A DNA stretch of 64,000 bases from Altericroceibacterium spongiae (GCF_003610805.1 NZ_RAPF01000003.1:434001-498000); one strand, 5' to 3'; positions 47,014-57,208 are shown, counted from the first letter of the stretch. Made by a program: numbers and translations. The notes: generated from the letters alone by a model not told the origin.

Positions 47014-47663
47014 GCTGGATTCTGGCCATTGGTCTGGCCCTGATGTCATTTGTGGCGATGATATTTCTGTTTCATTTGCCGCGTATGGTTTGGAGCGCAA
47101 TTCTTGCGGCTCTGATGCTTGGTCTTGCCGGCTACGCATTTCAAGGACATCCCAATGAACGGGGCTATCCTTCTCCTTATCGCGACATTGCACCGGAAGA
47201 TGGCTGGGCCTTAGTGGAAGCGCGTAAAGAGGTAATTGGTGAAGCCCATCAGTCTGCAAACAATCATATGCTGGTGGCTGATGCTTTGATGCGTAAGGGG
47301 CAGTACGCTAATGCCGCTGCGGTTCTTGAGCGGTTGGTTCAAGACAATCCGAATGATGTTGAAGGCTGGGTGGCGCTCGGCAATGCTTTGGTAGAACAGG
47401 CAGAAGGGCATTTGACGCCGGCAGCGATAGTCAGTTTCGAGCATGCACAGAAAGTTGATCCTGAAAACCTAGCTCCGGCGTTTTTTATCGGAGCAACCCA
47501 TCTGAGACAAGGTGAGTTGATAGAGGGACGTAAAACCTGGGCTCAGGCACTTGAAAAAGCATCCGAAAAAACGTGGTGGCGTAACGAGTTGCAGATGCGG
47601 CTCGATCGGCTTGATGAACTCCTAAAACGCCTGGCTGATATGCCCGAAGGTGGTACAGAATGA
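47010..47663 (+). CDS. ccmI: CcmI-like TPR protein of cytochrome c biogenesis
   Basis: A 217-residue protein with two N-terminal membrane helices (about 3-45), then tetratricopeptide repeats from about 90 on (ADALMRKGQYANAAAVLERLVQ and ALGNALVEQAEGHL). This is the usual apocytochrome-binding CcmI, split from CcmH. It is the last gene of the ATGA-coupled ccm run; the kup gene starts 91 bases later. Confidence 0.88.
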   Translation: MSWILAIGLALMSFVAMIFLFHLPRMVWSAILAALMLGLAGYAFQGHPNERGYPSPYRDIAPEDGWALVEARKEVIGEAHQSANNHMLVADALMRKGQYANAAAVLERLVQDNPNDVEGWVALGNALVEQAEGHLTPAAIVSFEHAQKVDPENLAPAFFIGATHLRQGELIEGRKTWAQALEKASEKTWWRNELQMRLDRLDELLKRLADMPEGGTE

Positions 47664-47754
47664 TGTGCTGCAATGCGACATGTTGCCCGGACACTGACAC
47701 GTTGCTAAGCGCGCTGCTCTTGCTGGCAGTTGCAAGAAGGGACTTTTCTTCCCG

Positions 47755-49674
47755 ATGAGTGACAATACCGAATATTCTCCGCATGGCCTTGATGCCGAAC
47801 GCAGCCCGTCTGCGAAGGTGAAGCTGGCTGCTGCTGCTGTCGGCATCGTGTTTGGCGATATCGGCACGAGCCCGCTTTACGCCTTCCGGGAAACTTTTGT
47901 CGGGCCGCATCCCTTGGCGCTCGATGATCTGCACGTTCTCGGTGTGGTTAGTCTAATATTCTGGTCCATGACTTTGGTCGTGTCGATTCAGTATGTCGCT
48001 ATTCTCATGCGTGCGGACAATAAAGGTCAGGGTGGCACGCTTGCACTTGTTGCGATGATTTCACGCTATATCAGGAAATCTAGCTACGGTTGGCTGACCG
48101 TGATGCTGGGCGTTTTTGCGACTGCATTGTTTTATGGCGACTCGATGATTACTCCTGCGGTGTCGGTGCTGTCAGCCGTGGAGGGCCTGACAGTGGTTGA
48201 ATCACGGCTTTCCCCGCTTGTTATCCCGATCGCCTTGATTCTGCTGGTTTTGCTTTTTGTTCTGCAAAAACGAGGGACTGCGCGAATCAGCACTTTGTTT
48301 GCGCCGATAATGATCATTTATTTTGTTACGCTAGCGGTTCTGGGGATCATTCATATTTTCCAGATGCCGACTGTGCTGATCGCCCTAAATCCCTGGTATG
48401 CTATCCAGTTCTTCATGACCGACAAGGTGCTGGGCTTTCTGGCGTTGGGTTCCGTTGTGTTGGCAGTTACGGGTTCTGAAGCGCTTTATGCAGATATGGG
48501 GCATTTCGGTCGTGGGCCGTTACGGTTGTCCTGGTTCGGTTTCGTGATGCCTTGTCTGTTGCTCAACTATTTTGGGCAGGGAGCGATGATCCTTAGTCTC
48601 GGGGATGCCGGCGCAGCCGAAGCCATCGAAAATCCGTTTTTCTTTTTGGCTCCGGAAGCGATGCGACTGCCGCTGGTTCTGCTCGCGACAGCGGCTACAT
48701 TCATTGCCAGTCAGGCGGTTATTACAGGAGCCTACTCGATCACGCACCAGGCGATTCAGCTTGGCTTCATTCCGCGCTTGTCGATTCTGCATACCTCTGA
48801 GACCGAGCAGGGGCAGATTTATATTCCTCTGATTAACTGGGCTTTGATGATTGCGGTCATCATTCTCGTTCTTTTCTTCCGTAACTCGTCCAACCTTGCA
48901 TCGGCTTATGGTATCGCGGTGACAGGTGCGATGCTGATTGATACCTGTTTGATGGCTGTGCTGTTGATGGCCGTGTGGAAGTGGCGCTGGTGGTATGCAG
49001 TTCCTGTAATGCTGGTTTTCTTCATCGTGGACGGTGCTTATTTCGCTGCAAACTTCACTAAGGTACCCGATGGTGGCTGGTTTCCGCTTTTGGTCGGTGC
49101 GGTCGCATTTACGCTGCTTACGACTTGGGCCAAGGGCCGCAAACTGATGCGTGAACGAATGGCGGAAGTCGGGCTGCCGCTTGATATTTTTGCCAAATCA
49201 GGTCGGAACAGCACTGCACGTGTGCCAGGTACGGCAATTTTCATGAATTCCGGTTCCAGCGGTACGCCTTCTGCTCTGCTGCATAATATCAAACACAATA
49301 AAGTGTTGCATGAACGTGTGGTGGTGCTGACTGTTTCGATTGGCGATATTCCGTATGTCGATCCGAATAATCGTGTTGAGGTGAAGGATTATGGGGACGG
49401 GTTCTATCGCGTGATACTGCGCTATGGCTTCATGGAGGAAACCGATATTCCCGCAGCCTTGGCTCATATCGATATGTGTGGTGAGCCGTTCGACATGATG
49501 AACACCAGCTTCTTCCTGTCACGGCAGACTTTGCTTGCAGCTGAGAAACCGGGCATGATGATCTGGCGTGAAAAGCTCTTCGCGTGGATGATGCGAAACT
49601 CCGCTACACCGATGGATTTCTTCCGCTTGCCGACGAATCGTGTAGTGGAGCTGGGAAGCCAGATAGCGATCTAG
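47755..49674 (+). CDS. kup: Low-affinity potassium transporter Kup
   Basis: A 639-residue K+/H+ symporter of the KUP/HAK/KT family with 12 predicted helices in the first 460 residues and a cytoplasmic C-terminal domain. The family start motif [20 protein letters not shown] is present; [18 protein letters not shown] is the second signature. Single gene, probably transcribed alone or as a run-on from ccm. Confidence 0.95.
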   Translation: MSDNTEYSPHGLDAERSPSAKVKLAAAAVGIVFGDIGTSPLYAFRETFVGPHPLALDDLHVLGVVSLIFWSMTLVVSIQYVAILMRADNKGQGGTLALVAMISRYIRKSSYGWLTVMLGVFATALFYGDSMITPAVSVLSAVEGLTVVESRLSPLVIPIALILLVLLFVLQKRGTARISTLFAPIMIIYFVTLAVLGIIHIFQMPTVLIALNPWYAIQFFMTDKVLGFLALGSVVLAVTGSEALYADMGHFGRGPLRLSWFGFVMPCLLLNYFGQGAMILSLGDAGAAEAIENPFFFLAPEAMRLPLVLLATAATFIASQAVITGAYSITHQAIQLGFIPRLSILHTSETEQGQIYIPLINWALMIAVIILVLFFRNSSNLASAYGIAVTGAMLIDTCLMAVLLMAVWKWRWWYAVPVMLVFFIVDGAYFAANFTKVPDGGWFPLLVGAVAFTLLTTWAKGRKLMRERMAEVGLPLDIFAKSGRNSTARVPGTAIFMNSGSSGTPSALLHNIKHNKVLHERVVVLTVSIGDIPYVDPNNRVEVKDYGDGFYRVILRYGFMEETDIPAALAHIDMCGEPFDMMNTSFFLSRQTLLAAEKPGMMIWREKLFAWMMRNSATPMDFFRLPTNRVVELGSQIAI

Positions 49675-50098
49675 ATTTGTTCTAATGATCCGCTGTTCCC
49701 GAAGTGGTTTCCCATACCTGGGGGCAAGCGGGTTCGAGCAGTTGTCCGATGCGTTACGGCGGTTGCCTTACGCAGCAGTGACCGATCAGTGTGGCATGGT
49801 CACTGACAAGTTGCGGTCAGTCAGTTTTCAACAGTATCTGCTGGGACCACTTCAATACGCTCGTAATGCTTACGCCGAAAGTTGTGCCGCAACCTGTTGT
49901 TTCGACAACGCTGTCGTCACCGGCTACCCGCAAATAGTCAGGTAGGCTCGTGCTATCGCTGCCCCTTTCATCCCCATCCAGTTATTTGGATACTACTTAC
50001 AATCGTTTGGGTATAGATAACGATTTGTGAGAACGGAATATAGAGTCCAATATGAAAAGAGCAGCTGAAAACCGCCGCCTTGCAATTGCTATCGCTGC
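49675..50098. other. 424-base gap between the convergent kup and yciB genes
   Basis: No supported gene. It holds an 8-bp inverted repeat near 49778-49807 (CAGTGACC and GGTCACTG, 14-base spacer) and short open frames on both strands with no recognisable product. The last 130 bases are AT-rich. It could be the residue of a lost gene. Confidence 0.5.
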
Positions 50099-50749
50099 TT
50101 AGTCAGTTGGTGGATTTTTCACCACTTCTTCTTCACTTGCAACGGATAGTCCATGTTTGAGCAGCATGGGCAATTGCGTGAAGGTAAAAAGGAAAGAAAG
50201 CGGCATAAAGACCCATAACTTTGTTGCCAGCCAGTCTCCAAAGGAGAGCTGGTGGCGCAGCACTTCGTTGAGCACGGCAAGGAACAGGAAAAAAAATCCC
50301 CAGTTGCGCGACAGTTTGAGCCAGCCTTCCTTGTTCAAACCTTCAAAGGCCGCTTCGAGCAGCCATTGCAGAAAAGCTTTTCTTTTCAGCCAACCGCCAA
50401 GCAGTACAACACCAAAAAAGATATAGAGAGCGGTAGGCTTGACCTGCACATAGAAGGGATCGCGTAGAAGAATAGTCAGTCCGCCAAAGCCGACAATAAG
50501 GATTGTGGAAAGCCACAGCATTCGGGAAATAGAGCCAAGGCGCCACTTGGAGATGATTAAAGCAACAAGAGCTGCAATGATAAAAGCTCCAGTGCTTTTG
50601 ACGACGGCGACAATGGCTCCCACTCCTGACACATCATTGGATGGGGATGAGAGTTTATAGACAGCCAGAAAAACCAGTAGTGGCCCATAATCGACCAACA
50701 AGTTTATCCAGCTCGATCTGGCTTTCTTTGGGGCACCATCCTTGCCCAT
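50099..50749 (-). CDS. yciB: Inner-membrane spanning protein YciB (IspZ/septation protein A family)
   Basis: A 216-residue inner-membrane protein with about five helices. The start LLVDYGPLLVFLAVYKL and the core PTALYIFFGVVLLGGWLKRKAFLQWL identify the family, as does the late NRNWGFFFLFLAVLNEVLRHQ-like block. It is linked to cell envelope and septation in other species. It begins 1 base after the ftsY stop, in the dapF-mtaB-ftsY-yciB unit. Confidence 0.93.
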   Translation of the reverse strand: MGKDGAPKKARSSWINLLVDYGPLLVFLAVYKLSSPSNDVSGVGAIVAVVKSTGAFIIAALVALIISKWRLGSISRMLWLSTILIVGFGGLTILLRDPFYVQVKPTALYIFFGVVLLGGWLKRKAFLQWLLEAAFEGLNKEGWLKLSRNWGFFFLFLAVLNEVLRHQLSFGDWLATKLWVFMPLSFLFTFTQLPMLLKHGLSVASEEEVVKNPPTD

Positions 50750-50750
50750 G

Positions 50751-51674
50751 TCAGGCTACTCCGGCAATAACACGTGCAACCAGATCAGGGTCGAAGGGGC
50801 GCAGGTCCTCAATCGTTTCACCCACTCCGATAGCATGGATTGGCAAACCATATTGCTCAGCAGCTGCTACCAACACGCCACCGCGTGCTGTGCCGTCAAG
50901 TTTGGTCATAATAAGTCCGGTCACTCCAGCGACTTCCTTGAATATCTCGATTTGTGACAAAGCATTCTGACCATTGGTGGCATCAAGAACCAGCACTACA
51001 TCATGTGGCGCCTCAGGATTGAGACGGCCAAGCACACGACGAATTTTGGCTAGCTCATCCATCAGTTCGCGCTTATTTTGAAGGCGGCCTGCGGTGTCGA
51101 CCACCAGAGCGTCAATGCCAGTCTCCGTGGCCGATTTGACCGCGTCGAATACAATGCTGGCCGGATCACCTTTTTCCGGTCCAGTCACAATTGGAACGCC
51201 TAACCGGTCTGCCCAAACTTTAAGCTGTCCGATAGCGGCCGCCCGGAATGTATCGCCTGCCGCGAGCATTACCCCGTAATCATCTTCCTGAAATAGATGC
51301 GCCAGCTTTGCAATCGTAGTGGTTTTGCCTGATCCGTTGACTCCGATTACCAACACTACCTGTGGTCGGGGGAATGCTGTGACTTCAAGCGGCTTGGCTA
51401 CCGGACGCAGAATAGCAGCAATTTCCTCCGCTACGGCTTCTTTGAGTTCTTTTTCGGTAATGGTCAGGCCAAAGCGCTTTTCCGAGAGTTTTGCTCTGAT
51501 ACGCGCTGCGGCACTTGGGCCGAGATCAGAGAGGATCAGTGCATCCTCTACGTCGTCCAGTGTCTCGTCATCAAGTTTTGCCGTGCCAACTGCGCCGGTC
51601 AGATTATGCGACAGCCGCTCAGATGTTTTTCGAAAGCCGCCGAACAGCTTTTCAGACCAGCCAGTGTCGCTCAT
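50751..51674 (-). CDS. ftsY: Signal recognition particle receptor FtsY
   Basis: GTPase that receives SRP-ribosome complexes at the membrane. The NG domain is complete in 307 residues: G1 GVNGSGKTTTIAKLA, G2/G3 with DTAGRLQNK, and TKLDG at G4. It lacks the long acidic A domain seen in E. coli, like many alphaproteobacterial FtsY. Overlaps mtaB by 4 bases. Confidence 0.97.
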   Translation of the reverse strand: MSDTGWSEKLFGGFRKTSERLSHNLTGAVGTAKLDDETLDDVEDALILSDLGPSAAARIRAKLSEKRFGLTITEKELKEAVAEEIAAILRPVAKPLEVTAFPRPQVVLVIGVNGSGKTTTIAKLAHLFQEDDYGVMLAAGDTFRAAAIGQLKVWADRLGVPIVTGPEKGDPASIVFDAVKSATETGIDALVVDTAGRLQNKRELMDELAKIRRVLGRLNPEAPHDVVLVLDATNGQNALSQIEIFKEVAGVTGLIMTKLDGTARGGVLVAAAEQYGLPIHAIGVGETIEDLRPFDPDLVARVIAGVA

Positions 51675-52864
51675 TTCAGCAACCCTTTTTCCAGTTTTTT
51701 CGGTTTAACGTTTAAAATGCGTCCCGCAGGTGTTCCTTCAGGAAGCTGTATACGCGCAAAAGAAGGCGCGTAACCCGTACCATCCTTTTCTGCGAGTACT
51801 TGCTGCTCTGTACCGATCAGGTTGATCAGCCAGCGATCACGGCACTTTTGCGTTTCAGCACGTAGTTCGGCCGCCCGTTGCTTGATAATCGCACGATCCA
51901 CTTGAGGCATGCGTGCTGCGGGGGTGTCCGGTCTCGGTGAATAGGGAAATATGTGGCCATGCACGATACCAAGCTCAGTGATAATCGATTTATTTTGAGC
52001 GTGCATGTCCTCGGTTTCTGTAGGAAAACCGGCAATGATGTCTGCACCAATGGCAAGATCTGGGCGGTATTTGCGCAAACGCCTAACGAGATCAACAGCA
52101 TCTTTACGACTGTGGCGACGTTTCATCCGCTTTAAGATAAGATCGTCGCCCGATTGGAGGGACAAATGCAGGTGAGGCATCACTCGTTCTTCGCCAGCAA
52201 ACAGATCGAACAGATCGGTATCGATTTCGACTCCGTCGAGAGAAGACATACGCAGGCGAGAAAGCTCTGGAAAACGCTCCAGAATGGCGTGAACCAATTG
52301 TCCTAAAGAGGGTTGCCCCGGTAAATCATGGCCCCAGCTGGTTACATCCACACCGGTCAACACCACTTCTGCGGCACCTTGTGAGAGGTGATGCTCTACG
52401 TCGCTCAGAACCTCAGAAATCGTTAGGGATCGGCTACTTCCGCGGCCCTTAGGGATGATACAGAAGGTACATGCATGGTCACACCCGTTTTGAACTGTGA
52501 CGAACGCTCGTGTATGCTGAGCCAGAACAGGTCTTGACGATGCCGGAACATTCCAGGCTCGACTGTCAAGCTTTTGCGTATTGGCGATCAGCCCGTCCAC
52601 TTCTTGCATTGCACTAAGTTGTTCGCGTTCGATATCAGCGGCACACCCGGTCACAATAAGGCGAGCATCGGGGCGGTTGCGACGAGCGCGACGAATGGCT
52701 TGACGTGTTTGACGCACGGCTTCGCTGGTGACGGCACAGCTATTGATGACCACCACATTGTTCTCGTCGGCAAGCAGAGCGCGAATCTGTTCGCTCTCGG
52801 AAATATTTAGTCGACAGCCAAGGGAAATCACTTCTGCTTTGGAAGGAGCCGGCGCTACCTTCAT
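51671..52864 (-). CDS. mtaB: tRNA t6A37 methylthiotransferase MtaB
   Basis: Radical-SAM enzyme converting t6A37 to ms2t6A in tRNA. The 397-residue product has the N-terminal UPF0004 domain (SLGCRLNISESEQIRALL; NSCAVTSEAVRQTRQ), the radical-SAM cluster motif CDHACTFC, and a C-terminal TRAM region. RiSMs such as MiaB differ in the TRAM and tail; the sequence fits the MtaB branch (SLGCRLN). Overlaps dapF and ftsY by 4 bases each. Confidence 0.93.
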   Translation of the reverse strand: MKVAPAPSKAEVISLGCRLNISESEQIRALLADENNVVVINSCAVTSEAVRQTRQAIRRARRNRPDARLIVTGCAADIEREQLSAMQEVDGLIANTQKLDSRAWNVPASSRPVLAQHTRAFVTVQNGCDHACTFCIIPKGRGSSRSLTISEVLSDVEHHLSQGAAEVVLTGVDVTSWGHDLPGQPSLGQLVHAILERFPELSRLRMSSLDGVEIDTDLFDLFAGEERVMPHLHLSLQSGDDLILKRMKRRHSRKDAVDLVRRLRKYRPDLAIGADIIAGFPTETEDMHAQNKSIITELGIVHGHIFPYSPRPDTPAARMPQVDRAIIKQRAAELRAETQKCRDRWLINLIGTEQQVLAEKDGTGYAPSFARIQLPEGTPAGRILNVKPKKLEKGLLK

Positions 52865-53670
52865 GCAAACTGATCCCAGTCAAAGCTTCCCGTAAAAGCA
52901 ATGGTAGCGGGGCCGGTCATCGTGATGCGATTATCCTCGCCCCATTCGATTGTAAGTGTGCCACCAGGAAGCGTAATATTGGCGGTACGATCAACGAGAC
53001 CTCGGCGCATAGCTGCAATAGCCGTTGCGCAGGCACCTGTGCCACAGGCCCGTGTAAGTCCGGCTCCGCGCTCCCATACATGTAAACGAATTGCTGCGCG
53101 GCTTTCGACTGTCGCGACATTCACATTTACACGATTGGGAAAGACCGGATCGGTTTCAATCAGCGGGCCAAGGCGCGCTAGATCTACTGCATCGCAATTA
53201 TCTACAAAAAAAACAGCATGCGGGTTTCCGACATTTACAGCAACCGGATTTTCAAGATACTCCCAGCCAACGGGCATCGAAAGCGTATCCATTGCAAAAG
53301 CCAGAGGAATGGCGTCCCACTCAAATTGTGGTTCACCCATATCTACTGCAACGTCCTGTCCGGAAAGATGAGCGGAAATCAGGCCTCCGCCGGTTTCGAT
53401 ACAAGCAGGTTTTCCATGAAGCAGGGCAACGGCGCGGCTGGCATTCCCGCAGGATTCCACTTCACTGCCATCAGAATTGAAAATCCGCATACGGAAATCG
53501 GCACAATCGGAATGGTTCAGTAGAATAAGCTGGTCACATCCGACGCCTGTGCGCCTGTCTGCGATTTGGCGGGCAAAGCAGGCATCGACTGGTGGCAGTT
53601 CAGCTTCACGTGCATCAAGCACAATGAAGTCATTGCCCAATCCGTGCATTTTGGTGAAAGAAACACGCAT
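52861..53670 (-). CDS. dapF: Diaminopimelate epimerase
   Basis: Interconverts LL- and meso-diaminopimelate for lysine and peptidoglycan. The 269-residue product starts FTKMHGLGNDFIVLDAR and carries both catalytic cysteines, in ESCGNASRAVA and TRACGTGACATA. ATG 53670 is preferred over GTG 53679: AGGTGA lies just ahead. It heads the dapF-mtaB-ftsY-yciB unit. Upstream sits the EAL remnant on the same strand. Confidence 0.96.
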   Translation of the reverse strand: MRVSFTKMHGLGNDFIVLDAREAELPPVDACFARQIADRRTGVGCDQLILLNHSDCADFRMRIFNSDGSEVESCGNASRAVALLHGKPACIETGGGLISAHLSGQDVAVDMGEPQFEWDAIPLAFAMDTLSMPVGWEYLENPVAVNVGNPHAVFFVDNCDAVDLARLGPLIETDPVFPNRVNVNVATVESRAAIRLHVWERGAGLTRACGTGACATAIAAMRRGLVDRTANITLPGGTLTIEWGEDNRITMTGPATIAFTGSFDWDQFA

Positions 53671-53718
53671 TCTCGTCACCTAGGCGCAGATGAAAGCAAT
53701 CGCAACGCAGCAATCCGT

Positions 53719-54096
53719 TTATCCAATCCCTTTGATCGAAGAAATATCAGGCGGAACCGTATCCTCTGAAGCGCCGACCACGCTCGACATTAAATTGGAG
53801 GCTGAACCCTTATCGAAAGGGGCGGGTGTTAAGCCTATGCCCATTAGCATTTCATATGTAGGCCGCGCATCTTGCGGGCGACCATAGAGGAAACCCTGGC
53901 CCTCCATCGCTCCAAATGAACGGAAGGCCGCCTGTGTGGTTTCGTCTTCAATACCTTCCGCAACAATTGGAAGATTAAATCCAATATCAAGCTAAATAAT
54001 TGCTTTGACCAGCTTTGAGCGACCTCCATTGTGAGCGATTTCCAGCACAAAACTCCGGTCAATTTTCAATCGATCAAAGGGCAGGGCGCGTAGTTG
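53719..54096 (-). pseudogene. C-terminal remnant of an EAL-domain c-di-GMP phosphodiesterase gene
   Basis: On the minus strand the translation reads LRALPFDRLKIDRSFVLEI, then an in-frame TAG (53992-53994) where Asp would be expected after VKAII, then IVAEGIEDETTQAAF and GQGFLYGRP, the last two conserved EAL blocks. The reading frame is otherwise intact to its stop at 53719. The 5' part, including the EAL catalytic motif, is missing: at about 54095 the sequence changes to IS110-family DNA. It is a dead gene unless the stop is read through. Confidence 0.85.
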
Positions 54097-54286
54097 GGCA
54101 TCCGCTTCAATCAGGATTTTAAAGCGGCGTACCAGCATCTCTTGAAAGCTGGAAAGGCGAAGAAAGTTGCGATTGCAGCTGTCATGCGACGCATGGTCAT
54201 CTTGGCGAACACGTTGCTGCGAGAACAGCGTGATTGGCAGCCTGCACGCCCTTGACCAAGACGGACACTCGACCGCCATTTCGCAA
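54094..54286 (+). mobile_element. IS110-family transposase C-terminal fragment
   Basis: Plus-strand translation from about 54094 gives the IS110/IS116/IS902 C-terminal signature: FNQDFKAAYQHLLKAGK, then KKVAIAAVMRRMVILANTLL, then a tryptophan block and an early stop at 54253-54255. After it the expected LDQDGHS end reappears in another frame, so one frameshift is present. Only the last 60 or so codons remain. The left side joins the EAL remnant, the right side the IS3 remnant. Confidence 0.8.
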
Positions 54287-55217
54287 ATGATCGCCTTCAT
54301 CGATGAAGATAGGGATGTTTATGAGGTTGAGCCGATCTACAGGGTTCATCCACCTACTGGGAACGTATAGCGCAACACGGTTATCCAGCGCGACTATCAG
54401 CTCGTATGAAGCGTAACCATGCGCTCAAGCCTGAAGGTTTGCGCGTGTTTTTGGAGAACTTTGGCGTCTACGATATCCGCAAGGATTGACGGTAAATGCA
54501 GCGCGAAAGCTATCTTGTTGCCCGATCGACGATGGCCAGGCTGATGCGCGACTTTTGGGTGTTCTGGGAGTGATCCGGGTAAGCTTGTTCGTACCACGAT
54601 GAGCGATAAGTCTGGCCCCATGTCCGCTCGATCATGTGAACCGGTAGTTTTAGGGTCCTGCACCAAACATGCTGTGGGTTTCAGATTATGCCTAATGTGT
54701 TCACCTGGGCGGGTTTCGTCTATGTGGCTTTTGTCATCGACACCTACGGCCCGCCGGATTGTAGGTTGGCGAGTAAGTCGGACGGCCCACACAAGCTTCG
54801 TGCTGGACGCTTTGGAGCAGGCACTTCACGAAAAGTGCCCATATCATCGTAGCGGCTTCGTGCATCATAGCGACCGCGGCTCTCAATATGTGTCTAATCG
54901 CTACACCGAGCGTCTGATGGAAGCCGGAATCGAACCGTCGGTGGGTAGCGTGGGCGACAGTTACGACAACGCTTTGGCCGAGACCATTTATAGCCTCTAA
55001 AAGGCTGAGGTGATCCACAGGCGAGGTCCGTGACGGTCGTTCGGCCGCCAAATACGCCACGCTAATGGGCCGACTGGTTCAATAATGGCCGCCTGCTGGA
55101 ACCTATCGGCAATATTCTGCCTGTTGGGGCTGAAGAGCAATATGATGCAATGCTGGATAACAGCCCATGACAGCATAACTTAAACTAAAAGGCCTCCGGC
55201 AAACGTGCGGCGGTTCA
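54287..55217 (+). mobile_element. IS3-family element remnant (orfB with frameshifts and stops, right inverted repeat kept)
   Basis: The plus strand retains orfB pieces in several frames: MIAFIDEDRDVYEVEPIYRV near 54287, a NFGVYDIRK segment near 54460, then WAGFVYVAFVIDTYG, RRIVGWRVSRTAHTSFVLDA, HHSDRGSQYVSNRYTERLME and GIEPSVGSVGDSYDNALAET, the integrase core with DDE residues, and a terminal WFNNGRLLEPIGN. The right inverted repeat ends at 55217 (reverse strand TGAACCGCC). orfA and the left repeat are missing. Several stops and shifts make it inactive. Confidence 0.85.
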
Positions 55218-55219
55218 GC

Positions 55220-56527
55220 TTATTGTTTCGCGGCATGCTTTTCGGCCCGGTGCAGCAATGCGCCCAGCCACGCGGAGATCAGACACATACCGCCGCTCAG
55301 AAGCAATTGTTCGACTAGCGCAATGCCGGCAGCACTTAATCCGGCTGCTAGCAAAGAGCCGCCCACCATCGCACCTGAGTTGACTATATTATTTGCAGCA
55401 ACCGTACGGGCGGCCTGGCCCGGATCAACTTTGGTTGTGAGAAATGCGTAAAGCGGGACAACGAACATCCCGCCGGAAATGGCGATCAACATCAAAGTGC
55501 CAAGTACAAGCGGGGCAAGGGGCTGAGCGAGAAATTCGCCTACGCCCATCAGATCGCCCGACACATTTTGCGACCACAATCGACATACGAAATAAAACAG
55601 TACGACAAATGCGCCCATAGCGAGAACAGAAATTGGACCATAACGCGCTGAGACCTTACCTTTTAGCAGCGTGTTGATCGATACTGAACCAATGGCAACA
55701 CCGATGGAAAAGGTCACAAGGAACAAGCTTGCAACCTCTTTGCTTGCTAACAGAACATTTTTTGCAAGGGGCGGGAATTGGATGAATAACACCGCCCCAA
55801 TCGTCCAGAAGAAGCTGATGGCCATGATCGCGTAAAAGACTTCACGGTCCTTCATTGTGTTGCGAATGAGGGTGATGGATGAACGGATGACATGCAGATC
55901 GATGACTTGTCCCGTTTCGAGCGGAGGGGCGGCAGGTACTTGTCGGCTGGTCAGAAAACCGACAACAGCCATAATCACAACGATTATCCCAGCCACTTCA
56001 ACGGGCACCCAGCCAGCTAGAATTGTTCCTGCTAGAATTGCGATATAGGTTCCTGCCTCGACAAGCCCTGTCCCGGCGAGAACCTCCTCACGATCAAGGT
56101 GCTGAGGCAGAATTGCATATTTGATCGGACCAAAAAACGTTGAATGAATGCCCATCGCAAAAAGCGCCAGAAGCATGAGAGGAATAGCGAGCGACTCAAT
56201 CAGCATTGCTCGCCATGCAAGATAAAGACCCGTTGCCCCGCAGGTCATAATAACGATTTCAGCCCCCTTGACCCATCGGATAATCTTCGCCTTGTCACGC
56301 ATATCTGCCAGTTGTCCGGCAAGAGCGGAAAGAAGAAAGAAGGGCAAAATGAACAGGCCGGAGGCAACGGCACTAAATTGGGCCTCAGCTTCTGCTGAAT
56401 TATAGACCTGATACACGACGAACAGGACCATCGCGTTCTTGTACAGGTTGTCGTTGAAGGCGTTAAGCAGTTGCGTGACAAACAGCGGCAGAAAGTTACG
56501 TTTCTTCAGCAATTGGATGGAAGTCAA
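55220..56527 (-). CDS. MFS transporter, LplT (lysophospholipid transporter)-like
   Basis: A 435-residue 12-helix MFS permease. The N-terminal KRNFLPLFVTQLLNAFNDNLYKNAMVLF and GIHSTFFGPIKYAILPQHL are characteristic of LplT and of the transporter half of Aas-LplT fusions, which flip lysophospholipids across the inner membrane for reacylation. No acyltransferase domain or aas gene is adjacent. The stop codon lies 2 bases from the IS3 right end, so the insertion hit the 3' side without altering the protein. Divergent from pgsA. Confidence 0.87.
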   Translation of the reverse strand: MTSIQLLKKRNFLPLFVTQLLNAFNDNLYKNAMVLFVVYQVYNSAEAEAQFSAVASGLFILPFFLLSALAGQLADMRDKAKIIRWVKGAEIVIMTCGATGLYLAWRAMLIESLAIPLMLLALFAMGIHSTFFGPIKYAILPQHLDREEVLAGTGLVEAGTYIAILAGTILAGWVPVEVAGIIVVIMAVVGFLTSRQVPAAPPLETGQVIDLHVIRSSITLIRNTMKDREVFYAIMAISFFWTIGAVLFIQFPPLAKNVLLASKEVASLFLVTFSIGVAIGSVSINTLLKGKVSARYGPISVLAMGAFVVLFYFVCRLWSQNVSGDLMGVGEFLAQPLAPLVLGTLMLIAISGGMFVVPLYAFLTTKVDPGQAARTVAANNIVNSGAMVGGSLLAAGLSAAGIALVEQLLLSGGMCLISAWLGALLHRAEKHAAKQ

Positions 56528-56643
56528 AATTGTCGGCCTGTGCTGCCTTGGGTCTGGGTCAGACCATTAACGTGGCTTTTGTGCGGGACAAGGGCAGTAA
56601 GCGCTTTTTCCAATCGGTTTTCGGCGCTAGGGCATTGTTTGCC

Positions 56644-57195
56644 ATGTTGACCCTGCCGAATATTCTCACTCTTTCGCGTATCGTCGCGCTTCCTTTGTTG
56701 ATAGCCCTTCTGTGGTGGCCGCATTGGGATTGGGGCTACTTATTCGCTTTTGCGCTCTATTGTCTGATGGGTATCACCGACTATTTTGACGGTATGTTGG
56801 CACGAGCGAGTGGCACTGTTTCTAAGCTCGGTATTTTTCTCGATCCAATTGCTGATAAAATCATGGTGGCTGCTGTGGTTTTGATGCTTGTTGCCAATCG
56901 TGACATTGATAACTGGAATGTGATTGCAGGACTTATCATTTTGTTGCGTGAAATTGCCGTGTCGGGTTTGCGTGAATTCTTGGCGGGGGTTCAGGTTTCA
57001 GTGCCTGTATCAAAACTCGCAAAATGGAAGACCACTTTTCAGTTAATTGCGTTGGGTGCTCTCATTCTCGGCTCAGGTTTACCGCAATATACTTTTGTAC
57101 ATCTTGTCGGATTGCTTTGTTTGTGGGGAGCGGCTGTCCTTACGCTTATTACCGGCTGGGATTATTTGCGAGTTGGCATCAAGCATATGGACTGA
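56644..57195 (+). CDS. pgsA: CDP-diacylglycerol--glycerol-3-phosphate 3-phosphatidyltransferase
   Basis: Makes phosphatidylglycerophosphate, the first step to phosphatidylglycerol and cardiolipin. The 183-residue membrane enzyme begins LTLPNILTLSRI and has the CDP-alcohol phosphotransferase motif (ITDYFDGMLARASGTVSKLG, then the last two Asp in LDPIADK). Further helices follow. ATG 56644 is the family start; 56530 is too early. Confidence 0.96.
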   Translation: MLTLPNILTLSRIVALPLLIALLWWPHWDWGYLFAFALYCLMGITDYFDGMLARASGTVSKLGIFLDPIADKIMVAAVVLMLVANRDIDNWNVIAGLIILLREIAVSGLREFLAGVQVSVPVSKLAKWKTTFQLIALGALILGSGLPQYTFVHLVGLLCLWGAAVLTLITGWDYLRVGIKHMD

Positions 57196-57208
57196 GCGTG
57201 CCGGTTGT

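Noticed and set aside
49685-49945. 86-codon plus-strand frame after kup
   Set aside because: No ribosome site or family likeness; reported only as part of the gap.
50052-50102. 16-codon plus-strand frame near the yciB 3' end
   Set aside because: Too short and not followed by a plus-strand gene, so a leader role is unlikely.
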